From an uncultured Gammaproteobacteria bacterium (lineage in GTDB: Bacteria > Pseudomonadota > Gammaproteobacteria > SZUA-140): a stretch of 5,433 bases of DNA. Each line of letters starts with the position of its first letter. The stretch's first letter is position 1. The stretch spans positions 1 to 5,433 of the forward strand of contig CALZMY010000280.1 in the NCBI GenBank assembly GCA_945788675.1. Reading direction: 5' to 3'. The notes beneath the pieces were generated by a model, which saw only the letters and a program-made list of their open reading frames with translations, was not told the DNA's origin and made no database searches. Position numbers and translations under genes: made by a program. Of this stretch, positions 1-5,023 are shown one piece after another.

Positions 1-509
1 AACAGCTACTGGTGATCGTCCCGCGTCATCCGAAACGGAGCAGCGCCATCCAGCAACAGCTCGCAACACTCACAGACAAAGTTGCCGTACGCAGTCGCGA
101 CGATTCAGTCGACGCAACCACGGAGATCTACCTCGCCGACACCCTCGGTGAACTGACCAGGTTTATCGCAGGTGCGGAATTTGTCTTCATGGGCGGCAGC
201 CTGGTGCCGGTCGGCGGACACAACATTCTGGAAGTGGCGCAACTCGGTAAAGGGGTGCTGTTCGGCCCTCACATGGAAACCTTCAGTGATGAAGCGAAAC
301 TATTTATTGAGGCCGGTGCTGGCATTGAAGTTAACGATGATGAAGCGTTACAGCATCAGATCACAACGCTACTTAGCGATCCCACTACGGCCAGACAACC
401 AGGGGAAAACGGGCGCAAGCTCATCGACCAGTGTCACGATATCCTGCCGCGCTACCTCGCTGAGATCGAGCCTTACTGCAAAGTAAATACTTCAGCAACC
501 ACTGGTTAA
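1..509 (+). CDS. waaA: 3-deoxy-D-manno-octulosonic acid (Kdo) transferase, C-terminal part
   Basis: WaaA (KdtA, glycosyltransferase family 30) transfers Kdo from CMP-Kdo onto the lipid A precursor at the cytoplasmic face of the inner membrane, the first step of LPS core assembly. The gene runs in from the left edge; the frame is open from base 3 and gives 168 residues before TAA at 507-509. Family landmarks are visible: VPRHPKR near the start, LADTLGEL, then GGSLVPVGGHNILE followed by LGKGVLFGPHMETF, which is the nucleotide-sugar-binding part of the second Rossmann domain of this GT-B enzyme. The rest is the usual helical tail (IEPYCKVNTSATTG). E. coli WaaA is about 425 residues, so roughly 60% of the gene lies outside the window. 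A GTG at base 12 is internal and is not the real start. The motif block is highly diagnostic and the reading frame is intact. Confidence 0.95.
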   Translation, partial: QLLVIVPRHPKRSSAIQQQLATLTDKVAVRSRDDSVDATTEIYLADTLGELTRFIAGAEFVFMGGSLVPVGGHNILEVAQLGKGVLFGPHMETFSDEAKLFIEAGAGIEVNDDEALQHQITTLLSDPTTARQPGENGRKLIDQCHDILPRYLAEIEPYCKVNTSATTG

Positions 510-644
510 GCGCTGATAACAAAAAATAGTACTCATGTGGGAGAGGTCATTATCACAGCCAATAAAGGTCGAATCGAATGAACGTAGCTACCAGTCAAGC
601 AACTGTTTAATACACCAGACAGTCTTTCGGTTATAGTAAGTGGC

Positions 645-670
645 AGGCAGCTACCGACCCGTTGCTGCCT
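645..670. repeat. Inverted repeat (hairpin) in waaA downstream spacer
   Basis: AGGCAGC at 645-651 is the exact reverse complement of GCTGCCT at 664-670, with a 12-base loop. It starts 135 bases after the waaA stop and no T-run follows, so it is not a standard intrinsic terminator for waaA. It sits in a stretch that looks like a degraded dispersed repeat. The pairing is certain; its function is unknown. Confidence 0.45.
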
Positions 671-798
671 TTGGCTGGTGATGGATTGAATGTCCGTTAT
701 GGAGCGGACTGCAGAAATGTCGCGAAAGCGGGCATTCCTTAATAGGTGTAAATTGTATTGTAAGGCCTGATATCGCTCTCCTCGTAAAACCATAGTAT

Positions 799-951
799 AT
801 GTATGCCAAACTGGACTGCAAGATCAATCGGCAAAGTCTCCACTACCAGCGGTTTAAGCTCACCGCATTGATGCATGAATGTGTCCGATTGTTCAATTGG
901 GGTGAACAAGAGGCCGAGTACCGAAAACCTGCTAAAGAAAACTACCAGTGA
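799..951 (+). pseudogene. Possible short gene or gene remnant, 50 aa, unknown function
   Basis: ATG at 799 opens a 50-codon frame ending in TGA at 949-951; an in-frame TAG at 793-795 bars any longer start. The peptide is rich in K, R, E, Q and aromatic residues (for example QSLHYQRFKLTALMHECVRL) and looks more like a soluble or DNA-associated protein than random translation. I do not recognise the family. There is no good Shine-Dalgarno sequence before the ATG, and a minus-strand frame is open across the same bases. It could be the tail of a decayed transposase or another accessory gene, a real small protein, or chance. It lies 105 bases before the binding-protein gene. Confidence 0.25.
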
Positions 952-1025
952 GCCGTTAGGATCTGAACGGAGGCACAAAGTCTAGGGCTGTTTCCGTGAA
1001 TACCGTCATATTTTTGGATAAACAC

Positions 1026-1039
1026 AGCTCACGTGTGCT
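1026..1039. promoter_or_regulatory. Near-palindrome just upstream of binding-protein gene SD
   Basis: The 14 bases AGCTCACGTGTGCT are symmetric except for one opposed pair (positions 4 and 11), centred on CACGTG. They end one base before the AAGGAG ribosome-binding site of the PstS-like gene. The location fits an operator or a leader hairpin. No regulator can be assigned, and a site this short could arise by chance. Confidence 0.3.
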
Positions 1040-1040
1040 T

Positions 1041-1046
1041 AAGGAG
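1041..1046 (+). promoter_or_regulatory. Ribosome-binding site that fixes the binding-protein start
   Basis: AAGGAG lies 10 bases before ATG 1057. It rules out the in-frame GTG at 1033, which lies upstream of this site and would add eight non-signal-like residues (MCLRRRTI) ahead of a good signal peptide. Confidence 0.8.
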
Positions 1047-1056
1047 AAGAACCATC

Positions 1057-1812
1057 ATGAAGACCCCGGCATATCTGTCACTCATATTCATTCTTTCATT
1101 CATTGCACAACCAATGGCCACGGCGGGTGAGTTAGTGCTTTCAGGCTCCACGACCGTGCAAAAACGGGTACTTGAGCCTGCTGCTGATGCCATCGAGGCA
1201 GCCACAGGGGTAAAAGTAACGGTCCGTGGTACATCTTCCGGCAAAGGTTTCAAGGAAATTCTGAATGGAGGCGCCAGTGCTTCCATCTCATCCAGTTCAT
1301 TAAAAGGGCTATTGGAGAAAAATAGCTTAGCCGACGATGGCACTTATCAAGAGCACGTTATTACACGTGACGTCATTGTGCCGATTGTCCATACATCTAA
1401 CTCTGTTTCCGAGCTGACCTTCCAACAACTTTCTGACATCAATACCGGAAAAATCAAAAACTGGAGCGACGTTGGCGGCCCCAATCAGAAAATTATAGTA
1501 ATCACATCCAGCAAGGGGTCAGCCACACGCTCGGTGTTTCAAAAAAAGGTGATGAATAAAGCAGATTATGTCAAAGGTGTTCGCGAAGTTAAGTCTACCC
1601 GCCAAGAAGTCGGCTTGGTTAGAAAGTTCAAAGGCGGAATCGGTGCCATATCAGAAGGGTTTATCGCCATGAACCCAGGCAAGGTCAAGGTCGTCAAAAC
1701 GGACGAGATCTCTCGTCCTCTTAGCATTATTACGAAAGGAGCCCCGGAGGCAGACCTTCAAAAAGTAATCGACTTCTTGAAAACACCTGAGGCCCAAAAG
1801 CACTTTAAATAG
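1057..1812 (+). CDS. PstS-like periplasmic substrate-binding protein
   Basis: The product has 251 residues. Residues 1-23 form a signal peptide (Lys near the start, hydrophobic core SLIFILSFIA, ATA before the likely cut), so the mature protein begins near GELVLSGS and acts in the periplasm. It belongs to the PstS/PBP-like family of type 2 binding proteins: SGSTTV at 29-34, GTSSGKGF at 58-65, the hallmark LSDINTGKIKNWSDVGGP at 125-142, and SKGSATR at 152-158, matching the PstS phosphate loops (GST, SG, and R/SGT-type). In place of the Asp of E. coli PstS (D56, motif GASD) it has SISSSS at 76-81, so its ligand may not be phosphate or may be held differently. It is short against about 320 mature residues for E. 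coli PstS. No pstCAB genes follow; an MCP gene starts 106 bases downstream in the same direction, suggesting a sensory rather than transport role. The fold is secure; the ligand is not. Confidence 0.88.
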   Translation: MKTPAYLSLIFILSFIAQPMATAGELVLSGSTTVQKRVLEPAADAIEAATGVKVTVRGTSSGKGFKEILNGGASASISSSSLKGLLEKNSLADDGTYQEHVITRDVIVPIVHTSNSVSELTFQQLSDINTGKIKNWSDVGGPNQKIIVITSSKGSATRSVFQKKVMNKADYVKGVREVKSTRQEVGLVRKFKGGIGAISEGFIAMNPGKVKVVKTDEISRPLSIITKGAPEADLQKVIDFLKTPEAQKHFK

Positions 1813-1821
1813 CGTGACAGG

Positions 1822-1839
1822 TTCTTTTTTGCAAAAGAA
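1822..1839. other. AT-rich hairpin after the binding-protein stop
   Basis: TTCTTTT at 1822-1828 pairs perfectly with AAAAGAA at 1833-1839 around a TTGC loop, nine bases after the stop codon. The stem is almost all A-T and has no GC clamp or following T-run, so it would be a weak terminator at best. It may allow read-through into the MCP gene. Confidence 0.3.
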
Positions 1840-1862
1840 ACTTAACAAGCCGACTGGCTGAT

Positions 1863-1880
1863 AGGGGAATGGAGTCCCCT
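1863..1880 (+). promoter_or_regulatory. Leader hairpin upstream of the MCP gene
   Basis: AGGGGA at 1863-1868 is the exact reverse complement of TCCCCT at 1875-1880, with a 6-base loop. There is no T-run afterwards, so it is not an intrinsic terminator. The 3' arm (CCCCT, 1876-1880) is also complementary to the AGGGG Shine-Dalgarno of the MCP gene at 1904-1908, so two mutually exclusive pairings are possible. Complementarity is visible in the sequence; a regulatory function is inferred. Confidence 0.4.
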
Positions 1881-1903
1881 CACATAACTTACTATTAAGT
1901 AGC

Positions 1904-1908
1904 AGGGG
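1904..1908 (+). promoter_or_regulatory. Ribosome-binding site of the MCP gene
   Basis: AGGGG lies 10 bases before ATG 1919, a slightly long but workable spacing. It could be masked by pairing with CCCCT at 1876-1880. Confidence 0.6.
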
Positions 1909-1918
1909 TAACGTAGAT

Positions 1919-3613
1919 ATGAAACTAACGACTAAAGCATTGTGGATACCCGTGGGAATTCTCGTGGTCGTTTTTTCTGTGATGGGGGCAGTGTTTTCAT
2001 GGCTCGTTATTTCAAATTCCGAGGAAACTCAGAGCAATGCCTTAACAACATTAATTCAAAGTGAAGTGAGCGAGATCACCACTGGATTATTGCTCATTAC
2101 TTCGTCGCAAGCCCCTGCTGATGCGATGATTGGCCTGGATGCAGATGATGATACGATGGCAGTGGATTTGGTTAATCAAGTCTCAGGTATGGGACTTGAT
2201 GCTGTCCACTTAACAGATCTAAACGGCGAGCGGAAATATTCGAGTCAAGGGGACTTTCCTTCTGAACTCAGCTTGCTGTTAAAACAGGCACCTCGCGAGC
2301 GGGGCATAGTTAGCACTGCAGTGATTGGCGAGTCACTACTTGGCTATGCCCCTATTATTGATATTGATGAGTCAGTAGGATTTTTGGTGTTTTCTATTCA
2401 TGTCCCAAGCGATTTATTGCTTTACGCCCAGAAAGCGGTCGAAATGGAAAATCAACTCAGTCAAGGGGCCGGCTCGCTAAAGGCTTCAGAAGTGATTGCA
2501 AAAACAGAGCACCAATTAAAGACTAATAGCGAAAGTTTTTTAAATCAGATTCTAATGACCATCGCGTTCATGTTAATTGCGGGGTTGGCGCTAATTATTG
2601 GCGTACTCGGTACCACATCTCGAAACATTATTCGCCCCATCCACGAGTTGCTATCAGTTTTCAATAAAATGGCTGAGGGTGATTTTACTCATCGGGTTAA
2701 GGTGACCTCTTCAGATGAAATCGGCCAACTACAAACTGCAGCAGATGCCACGGTCACTAATCTACACAACATGATTAAAAATGTGGGCAATGTGACGGCA
2801 CAACTGTCATCTTCTTCTGAAAGTATGGATAAAATCACAGAAGATACCCGCCAACGTGTCGATCAACAACGAAAGGAAACAGAACAAGTTGCAACCGCAA
2901 TGAATGAAATGGCCAGCACCGTGCAAGGTGTTGCCCAACATGCCTCCGATGCAGCTAATGCTGCCAGCACGGCTGACAAGGAGGCAAGCGACGGAAATAG
3001 CGTAGTGAACGAAACAATGAGTAGTATAGGTTTACTTGCTCAGGAGGTTGAAACTGCCGCGGAAGTAATCAAAAAAGTCGAAGCAGACAGCGAAAGTATC
3101 GGTGCAGTTCTGGACGTCATCAAAGATATTGCTGAACAGACTAACTTGCTGGCGCTTAACGCCGCGATTGAGGCAGCTCGAGCAGGTGAACAGGGGCGCG
3201 GCTTTGCGGTTGTTGCCGATGAAGTACGCACCCTTGCAAGTCGTACCCAACAATCTACCCAGGAAATTCACGAAATGATCCAAAGCTTACAGACGGGTGC
3301 CCAGGGTGCCGTACAAGCCATGGACAGCAGTCGGCAACGTGCACAGGCAAGCGTTGAGCAAGCAGGCAACGCCAGCGCCTCTCTGAGCTCTATTACCCAG
3401 GCCGTCACGACCATTAACGATATGAATACCCAGATTGCTAGCGCTGCAGAAGAACAAATTGCAGTGGCTGAAGAGATAAACAAAAATATTGTTAGCATTA
3501 ATCAGGCAGCGGAAACTAATGCCGAAGGCGCACATCATATCGCCACGGCGACTGAGGAACTAAATGGATTGTCAGAAAAACTTGGTGGGCTCGTCGGCCG
3601 ATTTAAACTTTGA
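1919..3613 (+). CDS. Methyl-accepting chemotaxis protein (transmembrane chemoreceptor)
   Basis: The 564-residue receptor senses a periplasmic signal and controls CheA via CheW. Domains in order: first membrane helix about 9-32; periplasmic ligand-binding region about 33-207; second membrane helix about 208-231; HAMP about 233-285 (IIRPIHELL, MAEGDFTHRV, DEIGQL); coiled-coil signalling domain 286-564 with the conserved hairpin tip at 406-440 (EQTNLLALNAAIEAARAGE onward, GRGFAVVADEVRTLA). The signalling region of about 279 residues fits the 40-heptad class. Likely methylation sites are near 320-332 and around AAEEQ at 509-513. There is no C-terminal NWETF-type pentapeptide tether for CheR/CheB; the protein ends GLVGRFKL. 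The periplasmic part has Cache/PAS-like strands (AVHLTDLNGERKYSS at 95-109, LLGYAPIIDIDESVGFLVFSI at 140-160) and is too short for a double Cache, so a single-Cache-like fold is likeliest. The PstS-like gene lies 106 bases upstream on the same strand, making that protein a candidate partner. Confidence 0.95.
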   Translation: MKLTTKALWIPVGILVVVFSVMGAVFSWLVISNSEETQSNALTTLIQSEVSEITTGLLLITSSQAPADAMIGLDADDDTMAVDLVNQVSGMGLDAVHLTDLNGERKYSSQGDFPSELSLLLKQAPRERGIVSTAVIGESLLGYAPIIDIDESVGFLVFSIHVPSDLLLYAQKAVEMENQLSQGAGSLKASEVIAKTEHQLKTNSESFLNQILMTIAFMLIAGLALIIGVLGTTSRNIIRPIHELLSVFNKMAEGDFTHRVKVTSSDEIGQLQTAADATVTNLHNMIKNVGNVTAQLSSSSESMDKITEDTRQRVDQQRKETEQVATAMNEMASTVQGVAQHASDAANAASTADKEASDGNSVVNETMSSIGLLAQEVETAAEVIKKVEADSESIGAVLDVIKDIAEQTNLLALNAAIEAARAGEQGRGFAVVADEVRTLASRTQQSTQEIHEMIQSLQTGAQGAVQAMDSSRQRAQASVEQAGNASASLSSITQAVTTINDMNTQIASAAEEQIAVAEEINKNIVSINQAAETNAEGAHHIATATEELNGLSEKLGGLVGRFKL

Positions 3614-3790
3614 TGGAATCCGCACGCCTAAGTCGTGCTGTTCCTGCTTCCTCGTCCTCGTTGGGTCATTTACTGAAGATTGCACGCTAATCCTGAAGAC
3701 CAGCTTTGTCTATGGTGCAGTCGCTCGATGTTCATGGGCTGAAAGGCAGTTCTTGGCCGACAGCGGACTGATGGCATAGCCTAAATCTAT
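3614..3790. other. Spacer between converging MCP and small hypothetical gene
   Basis: These 177 bases separate two converging genes. GCACG at 3622-3626 pairs with CGTGC at 3634-3638 (7-base loop), nine bases after the MCP stop; the following bases are pyrimidine-rich (TGTTCCTGCTTCCTC) but not a T-run, so this is only a weak terminator candidate. The part from about 3720 to 3780 (AAAGGCAGTTCTTGGCCGAC, then AGCGGACTGATGG) has the flavour of the repeat-like stretch near 640-740, with AGCGGACTG shared exactly. Confidence 0.4.
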
Positions 3791-4021
3791 TTAAGAGAGG
3801 GTGTGTAAATCCTGAGTGCCCCTAAGCACTTTACGCCGCAGTGCTTTCCTAGCACGCAAATCGTCAGAAGCAATGACTTTTTCCACCTCTACAAGCAAAG
3901 CCAGCGTTTCTGAATAACGCTGCTTAATGGAGAGTATTTCGGTATAGACCAGGGCAACATCTTTAGTGAATTGCGGGTTGGCCTGAATACGCCGAAGCGC
4001 TTGTTCTACTGAATTATCCAT
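3791..4021 (-). CDS. Small hypothetical protein, 76 aa
   Basis: I do not recognise this protein. The frame runs from ATG (complement of 4019-4021) to TAA (complement of 3791-3793). An in-frame TAA lies just before the ATG, so no longer version exists. The product looks soluble and mostly helical: VEQALRRIQANPQFTKD, then a longer amphipathic stretch around YTEILSIKQRYSETLALLVEVEKVIAS, and a basic tail (RARKALRRKVLRG). There is no signal peptide or membrane segment. The ATG lacks a good Shine-Dalgarno; GAGG lies about 20 bases upstream. A TTGATA / CATTAT pair 18 bases apart on the minus strand would start transcription at about the ATG, so leaderless expression is conceivable. It is divergent from the toxin-antitoxin operon across 136 bases. 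Codon choice looks protein-like, but the call rests on that and on helical pattern only. Confidence 0.5.
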   Translation of the reverse strand: MDNSVEQALRRIQANPQFTKDVALVYTEILSIKQRYSETLALLVEVEKVIASDDLRARKALRRKVLRGTQDLHTLS

Positions 4022-4086
4022 CCGTTAATAATGAATCAGACACCTCGCCAATATCAACAAAAAAACACCACATAATGACAGCACAA

Positions 4087-4105
4087 GTGCTATCAATGAT
4101 TGCAC
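4087..4105. promoter_or_regulatory. Palindrome over the -35 region of the toxin-antitoxin promoter
   Basis: GTGCTATCAATGATTGCAC is a 19-base imperfect palindrome (arms GTGC.ATCA and TGAT.GCAC, one opposed mismatch and a central base). Its right end coincides with the proposed -35 box at 4100-4105. An adjoining GCACAAGTGC at 4081-4090 shares its GTGC arm. This is the expected place for an operator bound by a ribbon-helix-helix antitoxin or its toxin complex. Confidence 0.6.
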
Positions 4106-4128
4106 ATTAGCGCTAACAGTGATATCAT
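4100..4128 (+). promoter_or_regulatory. Sigma70-type promoter of the toxin-antitoxin operon
   Basis: TTGCAC (4100-4105) and TATCAT (4123-4128) are separated by exactly 17 bases; they match the TTGACA and TATAAT consensus at 4/6 and 5/6 positions. Transcription would start near 4135, leaving a leader of about 23 bases with the ribosome-binding site GAGGA at 4147-4151. This also excludes the upstream in-frame ATG at 4119 as the antitoxin start. Confidence 0.65.
4107..4116. promoter_or_regulatory. Perfect 10-bp palindrome between -35 and -10
   Basis: TTAGCGCTAA is fully self-complementary and lies entirely in the promoter spacer, between the two longer palindromes. It could be a third operator element or the centre of a larger operator array. 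Confidence 0.4.
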
Positions 4129-4138
4129 TGCTATCACT
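4118..4138. promoter_or_regulatory. Inverted repeat over the -10 box and transcription start
   Basis: AGTGATA at 4118-4124 is the exact reverse complement of TATCACT at 4132-4138, with a 7-base centre (TCATTGC). It covers the -10 box and the predicted start site. It shares an ATCATTG core with the reverse strand of the palindrome at 4087-4105, consistent with two copies of a related operator. Confidence 0.6.
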
Positions 4139-4157
4139 CAATCAGCGAGGAAAGATC

Positions 4158-4391
4158 ATGGATAAACTGCTCGTTAGAAACCTCGAACCGGAGGTCGTTC
4201 AAGCCCTCAAACGCCGCGCCGCTCAACATGGCCACAGCGCCGAAGCGGAGCATCGCGAGATTCTTAAACAAGCCCTGCTTGGCCCAAAAAAGCGAACCTT
4301 CGCCCAGGTATTGAAAGCCATGCCCAACGTTGGCGAAGACAGCGACTTCGAGCGGGTAGAAGACCCCGAGAGCCGCGATGTATTTGCTTGA
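4158..4391 (+). CDS. vapB: VapB/FitA-type ribbon-helix-helix antitoxin
   Basis: The 77-residue antitoxin binds and neutralises the PIN-domain toxin encoded next to it and normally represses its own operon. Residues 1-42 form a ribbon-helix-helix DNA-binding domain: strand KLLVRNLE, helix PEVVQALKRRAAQHG, turn, helix SAEAEHREILKQALL. This resembles FitA of Neisseria (RNL, ALK.RA...G.S.EAE.R.IL). The tail (DFERVEDPESRDVFA, 63-77) fits the toxin-binding peptide of this class, with its acidic and Arg-Asp pattern. The start at 4158 is chosen over 4119 because GAGGA at 4147-4151 is six bases upstream and the promoter lies downstream of 4119. Its last 14 bases overlap the toxin gene, so the two are probably translationally coupled. 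Autoregulation is supported by the palindromes at 4087-4138. The vapB and fitA names are both used for this family. Confidence 0.9.
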   Translation: MDKLLVRNLEPEVVQALKRRAAQHGHSAEAEHREILKQALLGPKKRTFAQVLKAMPNVGEDSDFERVEDPESRDVFA

Positions 4392-4794
4392 TACCAACGT
4401 CCTGAGCGAGATTCGTAAAAAGGAAAATGCCAACACTGGCGTTACTGAATTTTTCGAATCAGCCATTAAAAAGCAAGAAAGCCTCTATCTTTCAGTCATT
4501 ACCATCGGTGAAGTTCGACGCGGGATTGAAGTGATCAGGCATCGCAAAGACACTCGACAAGCGAACCAGCTAGAGAAGTGGTTAAACCTGATACTCAGCG
4601 AGTATCAGGATAACGTTCTGGCTATCGACGCAGAGACAGCCCAGCTATGGGGTAAACTCAGAACCCCACACCCGCAACATGCGCTGGATAAACTGATTGC
4701 GGCCACCGCGATCATTCATGAGCTGGTCGTGGTGACACGCAACGAAAAGGATTTTAAACAGACTGGCGTTAAGGTACTCAATCCCTTTCAATAA
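4378..4794 (+). CDS. vapC: VapC/FitB-type PIN-domain ribonuclease toxin
   Basis: The 138-residue toxin is a PIN-domain metal-dependent RNase; family members stop translation by cutting tRNA or other RNAs when the antitoxin is lost. PIN landmarks are all present: MYLLDTNVLSE with D5, ITIGEVRRGIE with E45, HALDKLIAATA with D104, and VVTRNEKDF with N122/D125 near the fourth acidic position, then the typical ending TGVKVLNPFQ. The length matches the 130-140 residues of FitB-like toxins, and the frame is intact, so the enzyme is probably active. The ATG lies inside the antitoxin gene, preceded by only a weak GAGAG at 4368-4372, as expected with translational coupling that keeps toxin below antitoxin. 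The RNA target cannot be told from sequence. Confidence 0.93.
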   Translation: MYLLDTNVLSEIRKKENANTGVTEFFESAIKKQESLYLSVITIGEVRRGIEVIRHRKDTRQANQLEKWLNLILSEYQDNVLAIDAETAQLWGKLRTPHPQHALDKLIAATAIIHELVVVTRNEKDFKQTGVKVLNPFQ

Positions 4795-4863
4795 TAACGC
4801 TTAAACTGGTCAAGTCTTTACTTATAGTATTTAAACGACTTACGATAGCTTTGTCTTCATCCG

Positions 4864-4876
4864 CTAATAATATTAG
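4864..4876. repeat. Perfect AT-rich palindrome
   Basis: CTAATAATATTAG reads the same on both strands around its central A. It lies 70 bases after the toxin stop. No role can be assigned; a short AT-rich palindrome may be chance. Confidence 0.3.
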
Positions 4877-4901
4877 TCTCGAAATATGATGTGGGTTGGC
4901 A

Positions 4902-4922
4902 TCAAGTGGTCAGAACACTTGA
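4902..4922. repeat. Inverted repeat downstream of the toxin gene
   Basis: TCAAGTG at 4902-4908 is the exact reverse complement of CACTTGA at 4916-4922 around a 7-base loop. It could form a hairpin in the 3' region of the toxin transcript. No T-run follows, so intrinsic termination is unlikely. Confidence 0.4.
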
Positions 4923-4960
4923 ACTTACAAGGTGATTTCCAGGGACCATTCTCTGGCCAC

Positions 4961-4989
4961 CCCGGGTTTCGCTGTAAGCTCAGCCCGGG
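4961..4989. repeat. REP-like palindromic element (CCCGGG arms)
   Basis: Two CCCGGG blocks (4961-4966 and 4984-4989) flank TTTCGCT, GTA and AGCTCAG. The arms pair as CCCGGG with CCCGGG, then a T-G and a T-A pair, a 2-base internal mismatch, and GCT with AGC, closing on a GTA loop. The pattern CCCGGGTTTCGCT...AGCCCGGGCTAC is, from general knowledge, a widespread intergenic palindromic repeat in many proteobacteria. Only one copy lies in this window, so repetition in the genome is inferred. Confidence 0.65.
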
Positions 4990-5023
4990 CTACATAAATA
5001 TTTGGGATGATCAATGGGCTCAG

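Larger units (their letters stand above)
510..1056. other. 547-base spacer between waaA and the binding-protein gene
   Basis: No convincing intact gene lies in this stretch. Open frames on the minus strand (533-793 and 739-978) resemble no family I recognise, and the second has only a TTG start. The sequence from about 600 to 740 has the look of a decayed dispersed intergenic element, with a perfect 7-bp inverted repeat at 645-670. A plus-strand frame at 799-951 has a more protein-like composition and is listed separately. The last 100 bases must hold the promoter of the downstream binding-protein gene, but no clear -35/-10 pair stands out. Confidence 0.6.

Noticed and set aside
533..793. Minus-strand open frame of 86 codons
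   Set aside because: No recognisable family, no good ribosome-binding site, and it lies over the repeat-like stretch; composition looks like translated spacer.
739..978. Minus-strand open frame of 79 codons
   Set aside because: Only a TTG start is available and it overlaps the more protein-like plus-strand frame at 799-951; neither is proven, but this one has weaker support.
1003..1020. Possible PhoB box upstream of the PstS-like gene
   Set aside because: CCGTCAT at 1003-1009 matches one half-site (CTGTCAT) at 6 of 7 bases, but the second half-site at the required spacing matches at only about 2 of 7.
1029..1343. Minus-strand open frame inside the binding-protein gene
   Set aside because: It is a shadow of the clearly coding plus-strand frame with its signal peptide and PstS motifs.
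3564..3779. Plus-strand frame of 71 codons starting inside the MCP 3' end
   Set aside because: It begins out of frame within the conserved MCP tail, has no ribosome-binding site and shows no recognisable pattern.
4022..4157. Integron cassette recombination site near the toxin-antitoxin genes
   Set aside because: TA pairs often ride in cassettes, but no paired RYYYAAC / GTTRRRY core sites with internal symmetry were found here or after the toxin stop; the palindromes fit operators better.
4134..4466. Minus-strand frame of 110 codons opposite the antitoxin
   Set aside because: It is the shadow of the overlapping antitoxin and toxin genes, whose family motifs settle the coding strand.
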